A stretch of DNA of 12,801 bases from Prevotella sp. GTDB lineage: Bacteria > Bacteroidota > Bacteroidia > Bacteroidales > Bacteroidaceae. A program made the position numbers and the translations under genes. Shown in pieces: positions 6,153 to 12,801 of this stretch (positions are counted from its first letter, which is position 1; each line of letters starts with the position of its first letter). The stretch is from contig JAILAA010000075.1 in NCBI GenBank assembly GCA_024681875.1, forward strand, positions 1-12,801. The letters are read 5' to 3'. The notes below the pieces were generated by a model. The model made no database searches. It was not told where the DNA came from and saw only the letters and a program-made list of their open reading frames with translations.

Positions 6153-8051
6153 ATGATGGACTCTCAAGAAAACGCACTCGTCAATGCTTCGCCAGTCGAA
6201 GAGACAGTAAACAAAGTAGAAAAAGTTGAAGAACAGGCTGTTCCTGTGGTTTCGGAGGATCCGGAGACCCCGGAAATCCCGGAAGCACCGGAGATTTCAG
6301 AAAACCCTGAAGAAGCTCCGGAAGCCCCAGCCGCTCCCAAGACCTACGCCACAAAGGCCGAGGTGCTTGACCGTGTAAAAGAGCTGGCCCACGGAGAGGA
6401 GATGCCTCAGAAGGATGAGGTAGAATACCTTAAGACCGTCTTCTACAAATTGCACATTGCCGAGCGCGAGGCCCGCCTCAAGGAATATATCGAGGGCGGC
6501 GGCGACCCAGAGACCTACCAGATAACACCGGACGAAGCCGAAGAAGCCTTCAAGGCTGAGATGGGCGTCATCAAGGAGCGTCGCCAGCAGTTATTCCGCG
6601 AGCAGGAGGCTGAGAAGGAAGAAAACCTGAAGAAGAAGCTCGCCATCATCGAGAAGATCAAGGGAATGGTCACCTCGCCCGAGGAGGCCAGCAAGACATA
6701 CCAGGAATTCAAGGCCCTGCAGCAGGAGTGGCGCGACATCAAGGCAGTGCCTGCAGAAAAAGCCAATGAGCTATGGCGCAACTATCAGCTCTATGTGGAG
6801 CAGTTCTATGACCTGCTGAAGCTGAACAGCGAAGCCCGTGAGCTGGACTTCAAGAAGAACCTTGAAGCCAAGACGAAACTCTGCGAGGCCGCCGAGAAGC
6901 TGGCCGACGAAAGCGACGTCATCAGCGCCTTCCACCAGCTGCAAAAGCTGCATCAGGAATATCGCGAGATAGGCCCCGTGAGCAAAGAACTGCGTGAAGA
7001 GGTTTGGCAGCGCTTCAAGGCCGCCAGCACCGTCATCAACAAGCGTCACCAGCAGCACTTCGAGGGTCTGCGTGCCCGCGAGGAAGAAAACCTGCAGAAG
7101 AAGACGGCCCTTTGCGAGAAAGCTGAAGCCATCCTGGCCGAGGAGAACAAGGGCAGCGCCGACTGGGAGCGCCATACACAGGAGATGATTGCCTTACAGA
7201 CAGAATGGAAGACCATCGGCTTTGCACCGCAGAAAATGAACGTGAAGATTTTCGAGCGTTTCCGCGCCGCCTGCGACACGTTCTTCACCAGCAAGGGTGA
7301 GCACTTCCGTGCCGTCAAGGACACCTATAAGGAGAACGCCGAGAAGAAGCGTGCTCTCATTGAAAAAGCCAAGGCCCTGCAGGACAGCACCGAATGGCGC
7401 TCTACCGGCGACAAGCTCATCGCCCTGCAGAAAGAATGGAAGACCATCGGCATGGTGCCCAAGAAGCTGGGCGACCAGCTGTGGGAGGAGTTCCTCGGTG
7501 CCTGCAACAAGTTCTTCGAGGCCCGCAACGCTGCCGGCGCCGGCCAGCGCGGCGAAGAGCGCGAGAACCTGCAGAAGAAGCGTGACGTTATCGCCAAAAT
7601 CAAGGCCGTAGCCGAGGAGGGTGGCGACAACATCCAGACACAGGTGCAGCAGCTGGTCGAGGAATACAACTCCATCGGCCATGTACCGTTTAAGGAGAAG
7701 GACAAGCTCTACGAGGAATATCATGAGGTATTAGACAAACTGTACAAAGACCTGAACATCAGCGTACAGCGCCGCCGCCTGTCGAAGTTCAAGGACAACC
7801 TGAAGCAGGTGGCCGAGCGTGGCGAAGGCGCTCTCGACAGCGAGCGTGCTCGCCTAGTGCGCCAGCTCGACCAGATGAAGCAGGACGTGCAGACCTACGA
7901 GAACAACCTCGGCTTCCTCAGCGCCAGTTCGAAGAAGGGCAACTCGCTCATCGACGAGATGAACCGCAAGATGCAGAAGCTGAAGGACGACATGCAGCTG
8001 GTGAAGGACAAGATCAAGGCCATCGACCAGGAGAACGCCGCCAAAGAATAG
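6153..8051 (+). CDS. Five-repeat DUF349 protein
   Basis: The product is a 632-residue, highly charged, helical cytoplasmic protein with no signal peptide. Residues 1-65 are disordered and acidic, with a Pro-Glu-rich run (PEAPEISENPEEAPEAPAAP). Five DUF349 helical repeats follow, at about 157-225, 232-305, 311-385, 393-460 and 468-538, each marked by a Gln/Glu-Glu-Trp/Tyr-Arg/Lys-x-Ile-Gly-x-Val/Ala-Pro motif (QEWRDIKAVP, QEYREIGPV, TEWKTIGFAP, KEWKTIGMVP, EEYNSIGHVP). A C-terminal coiled coil spans about 560-628. The function of DUF349 is not established; proteins of this shape are common in Bacteroidales. The gene starts with two consecutive ATGs (6153 and 6156) and either could be used. It has its own promoter box and ends at a strong terminator, so it appears to be a monocistronic unit independent of the T6SS genes downstream. 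Confidence 0.93.
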   Translation: MMDSQENALVNASPVEETVNKVEKVEEQAVPVVSEDPETPEIPEAPEISENPEEAPEAPAAPKTYATKAEVLDRVKELAHGEEMPQKDEVEYLKTVFYKLHIAEREARLKEYIEGGGDPETYQITPDEAEEAFKAEMGVIKERRQQLFREQEAEKEENLKKKLAIIEKIKGMVTSPEEASKTYQEFKALQQEWRDIKAVPAEKANELWRNYQLYVEQFYDLLKLNSEARELDFKKNLEAKTKLCEAAEKLADESDVISAFHQLQKLHQEYREIGPVSKELREEVWQRFKAASTVINKRHQQHFEGLRAREEENLQKKTALCEKAEAILAEENKGSADWERHTQEMIALQTEWKTIGFAPQKMNVKIFERFRAACDTFFTSKGEHFRAVKDTYKENAEKKRALIEKAKALQDSTEWRSTGDKLIALQKEWKTIGMVPKKLGDQLWEEFLGACNKFFEARNAAGAGQRGEERENLQKKRDVIAKIKAVAEEGGDNIQTQVQQLVEEYNSIGHVPFKEKDKLYEEYHEVLDKLYKDLNISVQRRRLSKFKDNLKQVAERGEGALDSERARLVRQLDQMKQDVQTYENNLGFLSASSKKGNSLIDEMNRKMQKLKDDMQLVKDKIKAIDQENAAKE

Positions 8052-8081
8052 TCCCCAAAGTTTCCTATGGGGAAAACTACT

Positions 8082-8126
8082 GTTTCCTGCAGAGAAATCA
8101 CGGTTTCTCCGCAGGAAACTTTTTTT
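8082..8126 (+). terminator. Intrinsic terminator of the DUF349 gene
   Basis: GTTTCCTGC (8082-8090) pairs with GCAGGAAAC (8111-8119), and after a single A/C mismatch GAGAAA (8092-8097) pairs with TTTCTC (8104-8109), leaving a TCACGG loop. Seven T follow at 8120-8126. It lies 30 bp after the stop codon and separates the DUF349 gene from the T6SS operon. Confidence 0.9.
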
Positions 8127-8178
8127 GCGCAGTCCGAAAACCATTTGGTTCTTCTGCAATTTCGTTGATACAAATGAG

Positions 8179-8227
8179 AATTTTATGTTTCCTGAAACTT
8201 GTGTACTACGCCCAGAAACATAAAATT
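8179..8227. repeat. 13-bp inverted repeat upstream of the T6SS operon
   Basis: AATTTTATGTTTC (8179-8191) is the exact reverse complement of GAAACATAAAATT (8215-8227), with 23 nt between. No T-run follows on either strand, so it is not an intrinsic terminator. The left arm can alternatively form a small GTTTC-CT-GAAAC hairpin (8187-8198). It could be an operator, a structural cruciform site or a recombinase site. It lies about 125 bp upstream of the promoter box. Confidence 0.75.
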
Positions 8228-8350
8228 AATTGCGATTAGGGAAAAAGACGAATTGCTTTCAACATAACAAAAACATATCATTTTGTATAAAAAATAACTC
8301 ATTTTTAAAAAAAAAATACCCCAAAACACTTTTGTTTTGTTTTTTTTCGT

Positions 8351-8358
8351 TAACTTTG
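8351..8358 (+). promoter_or_regulatory. Bacteroidota -7 box for the antiterminator-T6SS operon
   Basis: TAACTTTG matches TAnnTTTG 49 bp upstream of the ATG at 8407. A TTTG at 8331-8334 gives a spacer of 16 nt, shorter than the usual 19-21, so the -33 box is uncertain. The predicted leader is only about 40 nt. Confidence 0.55.
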
Positions 8359-8406
8359 TACCGATTTTGACTCTTCAGAATCAACCTCGAAATGTAAAAG
8401 GCAGAT

Positions 8407-9093
8407 ATGAGCACATTGACTAATGTGGATATCAAAGCCCAACGTGCTGAGAATAAGCGTAATGAAAGAATCAGCGCAGCCATGAAAGGCATCAGCACCA
8501 TCCCCAAGGCCGCCAGTTCAAAGACCGGGGTGTCGGTGGAATATGCACATGACCCAAACAAGAACTGGTATGTGGTGCGCGCATCATACGGGCGCGAGCG
8601 CCGCGCACATGACTATATAGTTGAGGATGGCACTTACACTTACCTGCCCATGCATCTGGTATACAAGGTCAAAGACGAGAAGCGGATACGCACAGAGGAA
8701 GTGCTCGTACCCAACATACTCTTCATCTACGCCACACGCGAGAAGGCCGACGAATATGTCAAGGCAACGGCACAGCTGGACTATCTCACCTACTACTATG
8801 ACCATTTTAACACCGACAACGGCAAGAATCCGCCACTGGTGGTGCCTGGTAATGAGATGTACAACTTCATGCTGGCCACCTGCACCGACAGCGAGCACGT
8901 CCGAATGGTCAGCGCAGATCAGTGTCACTTCAAGAGAGGCGACACCGTGCGAGTCATCGGCGGCCCATTCATCGGCGTCGAGGGCCGCGTGGCACGTGTG
9001 GCCGGACAGCAGCGTGTCATCGTCACCATCAACGGTCTGTGCAGCGTCGCTACGGCCTATGTGCCCACTGCCTTCCTCGAAACCATCAATTAG
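8407..9093 (+). CDS. UpxY/NusG-family transcription antiterminator at the head of the T6SS operon
   Basis: The product has 228 residues. Residues 1-50 are a basic N-terminal extension. The NGN domain begins at NWYVVRASYGRERRAHDY (residues 53-70) and includes the family's YLPM and VPNILFIYAT motifs (to about 165). A KOW domain follows, FKRGDTVRVIGGPFIGVEGR (175-194), with VIVTINGLCSVATAYVP after it. This pattern matches the UpxY group of specialised NusG paralogues, which in Bacteroides act as processive antiterminators and are normally the first gene of a capsular polysaccharide operon. Here no glycan gene is in view and no UpxZ-type inhibitor follows. The next gene is tssH, 51 bp away with no terminator in between, so the two are probably co-transcribed. 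The inferred job is to let RNA polymerase read through the long T6SS operon. It is unlikely to be housekeeping NusG, given its divergent sequence, N-terminal extension and location. Confidence 0.88.
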   Translation: MSTLTNVDIKAQRAENKRNERISAAMKGISTIPKAASSKTGVSVEYAHDPNKNWYVVRASYGRERRAHDYIVEDGTYTYLPMHLVYKVKDEKRIRTEEVLVPNILFIYATREKADEYVKATAQLDYLTYYYDHFNTDNGKNPPLVVPGNEMYNFMLATCTDSEHVRMVSADQCHFKRGDTVRVIGGPFIGVEGRVARVAGQQRVIVTINGLCSVATAYVPTAFLETIN

Positions 9094-9144
9094 CAATCCG
9101 TATAGAACAAGAACAACCAACTATTAACCCATAAACATATTTAA

Positions 9145-11580
9145 ATGGACAAGTACACAGAACTTTTAGCGAATCTTCCATTCGACCTGCTGCACATCGC
9201 ACAGTCGTTTGCCACCGACAACAAGTCGCCGAAGATTGAACCTGCCCACATGCTGCGTGCGCTGCTGCACAAAAGTGCCGGGCTCGTGAACTACATCGAG
9301 GACACCCTCGACGAGGATTACTACTACATGGTGGACTGGGCCGACATGCGCATGAAGCAATGCGAGAAGTCACCCTACCCCATGAAAGGCATCGAGCTGT
9401 CGCACGACGCACAGAACGTAGTGAAGGAAGCTCAGGACATCGCCGAGAAAGCCGGTTTGGACGCCATCGACGGTCCCTGCCTCTTGGCAGCCCTCGTCAG
9501 CCCGGGTGTAGGCTTCTCGTATGAGCAGTTGAAGACGCTGGCCATCTCTGCCGACAAGATCAAGAAGCAGATAGGCAGCGGCGCTCCTGTCAAGCCTGCC
9601 GCTGGCACCATCTCAGCAGGCGGCGGTGCCTCGAAGGCTGCCGCAGCAGCTGCCGACAGCGGTTTCTTTGTCGACATGCTGGCCGAGCTGCCCGAGGAGG
9701 ACGTAGTAGGTTTCGACGATGAAGTGCGCTCGATGACCGAGGTGCTGGCACGTAAGGACCGCGCCAACCTGCTCATCGTGGGCGAGACTGGCGTCGGCAA
9801 GACCAGCCTCATCCACGCCATCCTGCAGCGCATCCGCGCCGGAAAGGTGGCCGCATCGCTTGAGGCCCTTCAGCCCTACGAGCTCGACCTAATCGCACTC
9901 AGCCAGGGCGTCAGCTACAAGGGCGAGATTGAAGACCGCTTCAAGCAGGTCACCGAACAGCTGATGGCACAGACACAGCCGCTGCTCGTCGTCGAGAACT
10001 TCCACCGTGTGGAGGACAAGCAGTCGACACTGAACGGCATCCTGCCCGGCCTGAAGAAACTGCTGTCGAAGAACCAGTTGCAGGTGGTCATCACATCTAC
10101 CGTCGACGGCTACACCAAGGACATCGAGAAGGACAAGGAGCTGACCAGCTTCTTCGAGAAGATTACCGTGGAGGAGCCTAACGAGGAACAGGCCATCGCC
10201 ATCATCCAGGCAAAACGCAAGGGCTATGAGGACTTCCATCACATGCCCATCGAGGACGAGGTGCCTGCCGAAATCGTCCGTCTGGCTAAGCGCTACATGC
10301 CGGACCGCCGTCTGCCGTCATCGGCACTCGACCTGCTCGACCGCGCCATGGCATCGACAAAGATCAACAACGAAATGGCTGCCCTTGCAGAGGAAGGTGC
10401 AAACGTCACCATCGCCGAGAAGCTGGAGAAAGACGCCGTGCGCGACGTCGTAGCCAAGATGACCGGCATACCTATGGGTAACATCCAGAGCGAGGAGCGC
10501 GAGAAGCTGGGCAACGCCGAGCAGATTCTGCATCAGCGCGTCGTAGGCCAGGGACACGCCATCAAGAGCATCCTCGACGCCATCTTCGAGAGCCGCTCAG
10601 GCTTGAACAAGAAAGGACAGCCCATGGGCTCGTTCTTCTTCCTCGGCCCGACGGGTACAGGTAAGACCGAGCTGGCCAAGAGTCTGGCCAACTTCCTCTT
10701 CGACGACGAGACGGCCATGCTACGCTTCGACATGTCGGAGTACAAGGAAGAGCACTCTGTAGCACTGCTCTACGGCGCACCTCCGGGATACGTCGGCTAT
10801 GAGGAGGGCGGTCTGCTGGTGAACCAGATCCGTCAGCACCCCTATTCCGTCGTGCTGTTCGACGAGATTGAGAAGGCCCACAAGAGTGTCTTCGACCTCT
10901 TCCTGCAGATTCTCGACGAAGGTAAGCTGCACGACCGTCTGGGACGCGTCGGCGACTTCTCGAACTCACTCATCATCTTCACGTCAAACATCGGATCAGA
11001 CTATATCTTCAAGTCATTCGATGCAGGCAAGGTGCCTACACACGACCAGCTCCTTGAGGTGATGCAGGGCAACTTCCGTCCGGAGTTCCTGGCCCGCCTC
11101 ACCGAGATTGTGCCGTTCTCGCCCATCACCACCGAGATGATCAACCGCATCTTCGACATCCACATCAAGAACCTGCTGAAGACGCTCAACGAGCAGAACA
11201 TCAAGCTGGTCATCGACGACACAGCCCGTAAGTATGTCACCAGCGTAGGCTTCAACGCCCACTACGGCGCACGTCCTATCCTCGGCATCATCCGTAAGGA
11301 GATTCGCCGCCCGTTGTCGAAGCTCATCATCGCAGGCACCATCACGCCAGGCGACACCGTCACGATGAAGTTCGATGAGGAGAACAAGCAGATACAGTGG
11401 GATATTGACAGCCCCGACGGCGAGGAAACAACGGTACCAGGCAATCCTGCCCAGCCCAAGCCCGAACCCGTAGAGGCCCCGGAAACTCCTGAGGCACCTG
11501 CTGCACCAGAGGCACCAGAAAAGCCCAAGAAAGGCAAGAAGGCCAAGGCCGCCGAAGAGGAAGCTCCCGCTGAGGCATAA
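9145..11580 (+). CDS. tssH: T6SS sheath-recycling AAA+ ATPase TssH (ClpV)
   Basis: The product is 811 residues, HSP100 class with two AAA+ domains. It disassembles contracted TssB-TssC sheath so that it can be reused. Residues 1-145 are the double-helical-repeat N-domain, followed by an Ala/Gly linker (150-172). The first ATPase domain has Walker A GETGVGKT (213-220) and pore loop SYKGEIEDRF, but the Walker B position reads LLVVENFH (280-287) instead of hhhhDE, and the usual arginine-finger region reads SFFEKITVEEP with no arginine. The second domain is intact: Walker A GPTGTGKT (501-508), Walker B VVLFDEIEKAH (569-579), sensor 1 TSNIGS, FRPEFLARL and the sensor-2 motif GAR (708-710). The middle domain is short, unlike ClpB. 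The C-terminus (764-811) is a Pro/Glu/Ala run followed by lysines. Identity as TssH rather than ClpB or ClpA rests mainly on the adjacent tssB and tssC. Confidence 0.9.
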   Translation: MDKYTELLANLPFDLLHIAQSFATDNKSPKIEPAHMLRALLHKSAGLVNYIEDTLDEDYYYMVDWADMRMKQCEKSPYPMKGIELSHDAQNVVKEAQDIAEKAGLDAIDGPCLLAALVSPGVGFSYEQLKTLAISADKIKKQIGSGAPVKPAAGTISAGGGASKAAAAAADSGFFVDMLAELPEEDVVGFDDEVRSMTEVLARKDRANLLIVGETGVGKTSLIHAILQRIRAGKVAASLEALQPYELDLIALSQGVSYKGEIEDRFKQVTEQLMAQTQPLLVVENFHRVEDKQSTLNGILPGLKKLLSKNQLQVVITSTVDGYTKDIEKDKELTSFFEKITVEEPNEEQAIAIIQAKRKGYEDFHHMPIEDEVPAEIVRLAKRYMPDRRLPSSALDLLDRAMASTKINNEMAALAEEGANVTIAEKLEKDAVRDVVAKMTGIPMGNIQSEEREKLGNAEQILHQRVVGQGHAIKSILDAIFESRSGLNKKGQPMGSFFFLGPTGTGKTELAKSLANFLFDDETAMLRFDMSEYKEEHSVALLYGAPPGYVGYEEGGLLVNQIRQHPYSVVLFDEIEKAHKSVFDLFLQILDEGKLHDRLGRVGDFSNSLIIFTSNIGSDYIFKSFDAGKVPTHDQLLEVMQGNFRPEFLARLTEIVPFSPITTEMINRIFDIHIKNLLKTLNEQNIKLVIDDTARKYVTSVGFNAHYGARPILGIIRKEIRRPLSKLIIAGTITPGDTVTMKFDEENKQIQWDIDSPDGEETTVPGNPAQPKPEPVEAPETPEAPAAPEAPEKPKKGKKAKAAEEEAPAEA

Positions 11581-11585
11581 CCCAT

Positions 11586-11612
11586 AGGGGCCTTTGACCA
11601 AATGAGGCCCCT
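11586..11612 (+). terminator. Intercistronic hairpin between tssH and tssB
   Basis: AGGGGCCT (11586-11593) pairs exactly with AGGCCCCT (11605-11612) across an 11-nt loop. Only three T follow directly, then a further run of six T at about 11629-11634. It looks like a weak or partial intrinsic terminator within the operon, or an mRNA-stability hairpin for tssH. No promoter box is seen between it and tssB at 11659. Confidence 0.6.
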
Positions 11613-11658
11613 TTCAACAAAAACCCTATTTTTTATTAACCAATAAAACCAAACAATT

Positions 11659-12114
11659 ATGGCAAGAAAAACTGTTATTTCGAAAGTGCTCGATGTCGAA
11701 GCACAAGACGGCATCATCGAGTTCCCGCAAAACCGAGCTCTCTATGCTGACCAGTTCACTGACGAGGCTCCCCAGTCGGATGAGGACCGCGAAGGTTTCA
11801 AGGCCAAGAGCATGAAGGACGTCTTTGAGCACTACCAGCCCTCAAAGAAGGATGTCGCCCTCGAGAACGAGGAAGGCGGCGCAGTGTTTGAGGACTTCGA
11901 CTTCAAGTCTGTGAAGGACTTCGAAGACGATGCTCTTATCGCCAACAGCGGACTGATGAGCGCTGCCAAAGGCAAGATCGATGCCTACAATAGCGTCATC
12001 CGCCAACTGGAGAAGAACAAGAGCCTACGCAACGCCCTGAAGGACGATGCAGCCAAAGGCAACCTGAAGAACGCCCTCAAGGCCCTCCTGGCTGAGATTG
12101 AAGCAGCTGAGTAA
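11659..12114 (+). CDS. tssB: T6SS contractile sheath small subunit TssB
   Basis: The product has 151 residues. The diagnostic part is FEDFDFKSVKDFEDDALIAN (residues 77-96) followed by a helix KIDAYNSVIRQLEKNKSLRNAL. This matches the TssB/VipA family arrangement of a phi-x-phi-x-S/G-phi-x-DF-x-P/D strand followed by a helix ending in a lysine/asparagine-rich turn and LR-x-x-L. The N-terminal 60 residues are acidic and divergent from proteobacterial TssB, as in other Bacteroidota T6SS. Order tssH-tssB-tssC on one strand supports the call. TssB pairs with TssC to form the contractile sheath in the cytoplasm. It follows tssH by 78 bp, with the hairpin at 11586 in the gap. Confidence 0.85.
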   Translation: MARKTVISKVLDVEAQDGIIEFPQNRALYADQFTDEAPQSDEDREGFKAKSMKDVFEHYQPSKKDVALENEEGGAVFEDFDFKSVKDFEDDALIANSGLMSAAKGKIDAYNSVIRQLEKNKSLRNALKDDAAKGNLKNALKALLAEIEAAE

Positions 12115-12165
12115 AGTTGAAAAATTTAAAAATTAAAAAGTTAAAACATTAAACCATAGAATATT
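12115..12165. other. AT-rich spacer between tssB and tssC with A/T repeat
   Basis: This 51-bp gap is nearly all A/T and contains an AAAAATTTAAAAATTAAAAA-type periodic stretch. It holds no hairpin with GC pairs and no clear promoter box, so tssB and tssC are probably translated from one transcript. The low structure may help ribosome binding, since Bacteroidota often use A-rich leaders instead of a Shine-Dalgarno sequence. Confidence 0.5.
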
Positions 12166-12801
12166 ATGGCAGCAGAAGAACTGAAACAAGAAGAACAGGG
12201 CCAGGCCCTCGAACTTCGCGAGAAAATAGAAAACCCGGGACAACTTTTGCAGGACAGCCTCGGCGGACTGGACAAGTTCGGCGGCTTCCAGCTGCTCAAG
12301 GGCCTCATCAAGGGCGTTGAGAACATGGATCCGCGCCGCAAGGCCGTGAAGAACATCTTCCTTGGCGACGCTTCCTATGCAGAGGCTCGCAAGAAGCTGA
12401 AGAACGAGCTCGAGCTCTGGGTCGACATCTTCGAGGATGGCGCTTCCGACCCCATGGAGATCATCGAGAACTGCAAGGAGAAGCTGGCCAAGACCGAGAC
12501 GAACCTGAAGAACAACCTCTTCACCGTACACGACGAGGTGCGCAAACTGGAGATTACCTACCGCGCACTCGACTCCTTCTTCGCCAACGCCGGACAGGGC
12601 AAGATTGACTGCCTCACCCTGATGAACGTGAACAAGGAGGAGCTGGAGTATCACGACTCTGAGGACACACTGGCCATCCGCGACGAGCTGGAGCGCTACT
12701 ACGACCGTCTGAGCCTGAAGAACAACTACTCGCTGCTCATCGTGCCCGGATACATCGGCGATGCCAACACCATCCGCATGTGGGCCGACACGGCTTACCG
12801 C
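12166..12801 (+). CDS. tssC: T6SS contractile sheath large subunit TssC, N-terminal part (3' end outside window)
   Basis: The ATG at 12166 opens a frame that runs to the window edge, giving 212 residues without a stop. The sequence fits the Bacteroidota-type TssC (DUF5458). It has an N-terminal helical region with GGLDKFGGFQLLKGLIKGVE and PRRKAVKNIFL, a charged helical stretch around residues 85-125, and then the start of the conserved core, VRKLEITYRALDSFF (about 126-140). This core is equivalent to the LEatWRGL motif of proteobacterial TssC. The KNNYSLLIVPGYIGDA strand follows near the edge. It assembles with TssB into the sheath around the Hcp tube. It lies 51 bp after tssB on the same strand. 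Remaining T6SS genes are expected beyond 12801 but cannot be seen. Confidence 0.88.
   Translation, partial: MAAEELKQEEQGQALELREKIENPGQLLQDSLGGLDKFGGFQLLKGLIKGVENMDPRRKAVKNIFLGDASYAEARKKLKNELELWVDIFEDGASDPMEIIENCKEKLAKTETNLKNNLFTVHDEVRKLEITYRALDSFFANAGQGKIDCLTLMNVNKEELEYHDSEDTLAIRDELERYYDRLSLKNNYSLLIVPGYIGDANTIRMWADTAYR

Larger units (their letters stand above)
8127..8406. other. AT-rich intergenic region upstream of the antiterminator gene
   Basis: No gene is seen in this stretch. It holds the 13-bp dyad at 8179-8227, a very A/T-rich tract (about 8256-8350) and the -7 box at 8351. The A- and T-runs could act as an upstream promoter element or as a binding site for a nucleoid protein. Confidence 0.6.

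Noticed and set aside
6771..7724. Minus-strand frames of 134-176 residues opposite the DUF349 gene
   Set aside because: They are Leu/Val-rich shadows of the repeated Glu/Lys codons of the DUF349 protein, and neither has a promoter or a recognisable domain.
8407..9093. Start of a capsular polysaccharide locus
   Set aside because: The UpxY-type protein would suggest it, but the next three genes are T6SS genes and no glycosyltransferase, flippase or UpxZ gene is seen.
9145..11580. General chaperone ClpB or ClpA
   Set aside because: The middle domain is too short for ClpB, D1 catalytic residues are lost, and the gene is followed directly by tssB and tssC.

Overview
The window looks like chromosomal DNA from a Bacteroidales bacterium, most likely Prevotella or a close relative. 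The reasons are the Bacteroidota-type promoter boxes (TAnnTTTG with an upstream TTTG), the SusC/BtuB-type receptor with a surface beta-propeller partner, a UpxY-type NusG paralogue, Bacteroidota-type T6SS sheath genes, and many short degenerate repeats of the kind common in Prevotella. Genus assignment is inference from sequence style; no search was run.

Left half (1-6002, minus strand) is a vitamin B12 acquisition operon. It is read from a promoter at 5972-6002 through a cobalamin riboswitch (about 5790-5965) into btuB (TonB-dependent receptor, 3576-5699), a BtuG-like beta-propeller protein (2182 to about 3462), and a large secreted Ig-like surface protein whose 3' end lies beyond the window (1-2061). 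Two intercistronic hairpin elements (3507-3550 and 2108-2179) separate the three genes. The btuB coding sequence carries three tracts of 7-bp tandem repeats.

The middle (6096-8126, plus strand) is a single-gene unit: its own promoter box, a five-repeat DUF349 protein (6153-8051), and a strong intrinsic terminator (8082-8126). A 280-bp AT-rich region follows with a 13-bp dyad (8179-8227) and a promoter box at 8351.

The right half (8407-12801, plus strand) is the start of a type VI secretion operon of the Bacteroidetes type: a UpxY/NusG-family antiterminator (8407-9093), the sheath-recycling ATPase TssH/ClpV (9145-11580), the small sheath protein TssB (11659-12114) and the N-terminal part of the large sheath protein TssC (12166 onward, cut by the window). 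A terminator-like hairpin lies between tssH and tssB. The most interesting points are the UpxY-type antiterminator at the head of a T6SS operon instead of a capsule operon, a TssH whose first ATPase domain has lost its Walker B acid pair and arginine fingers, and a BtuG-like protein with no lipobox but with a C-terminal tail resembling a T9SS sorting tail.
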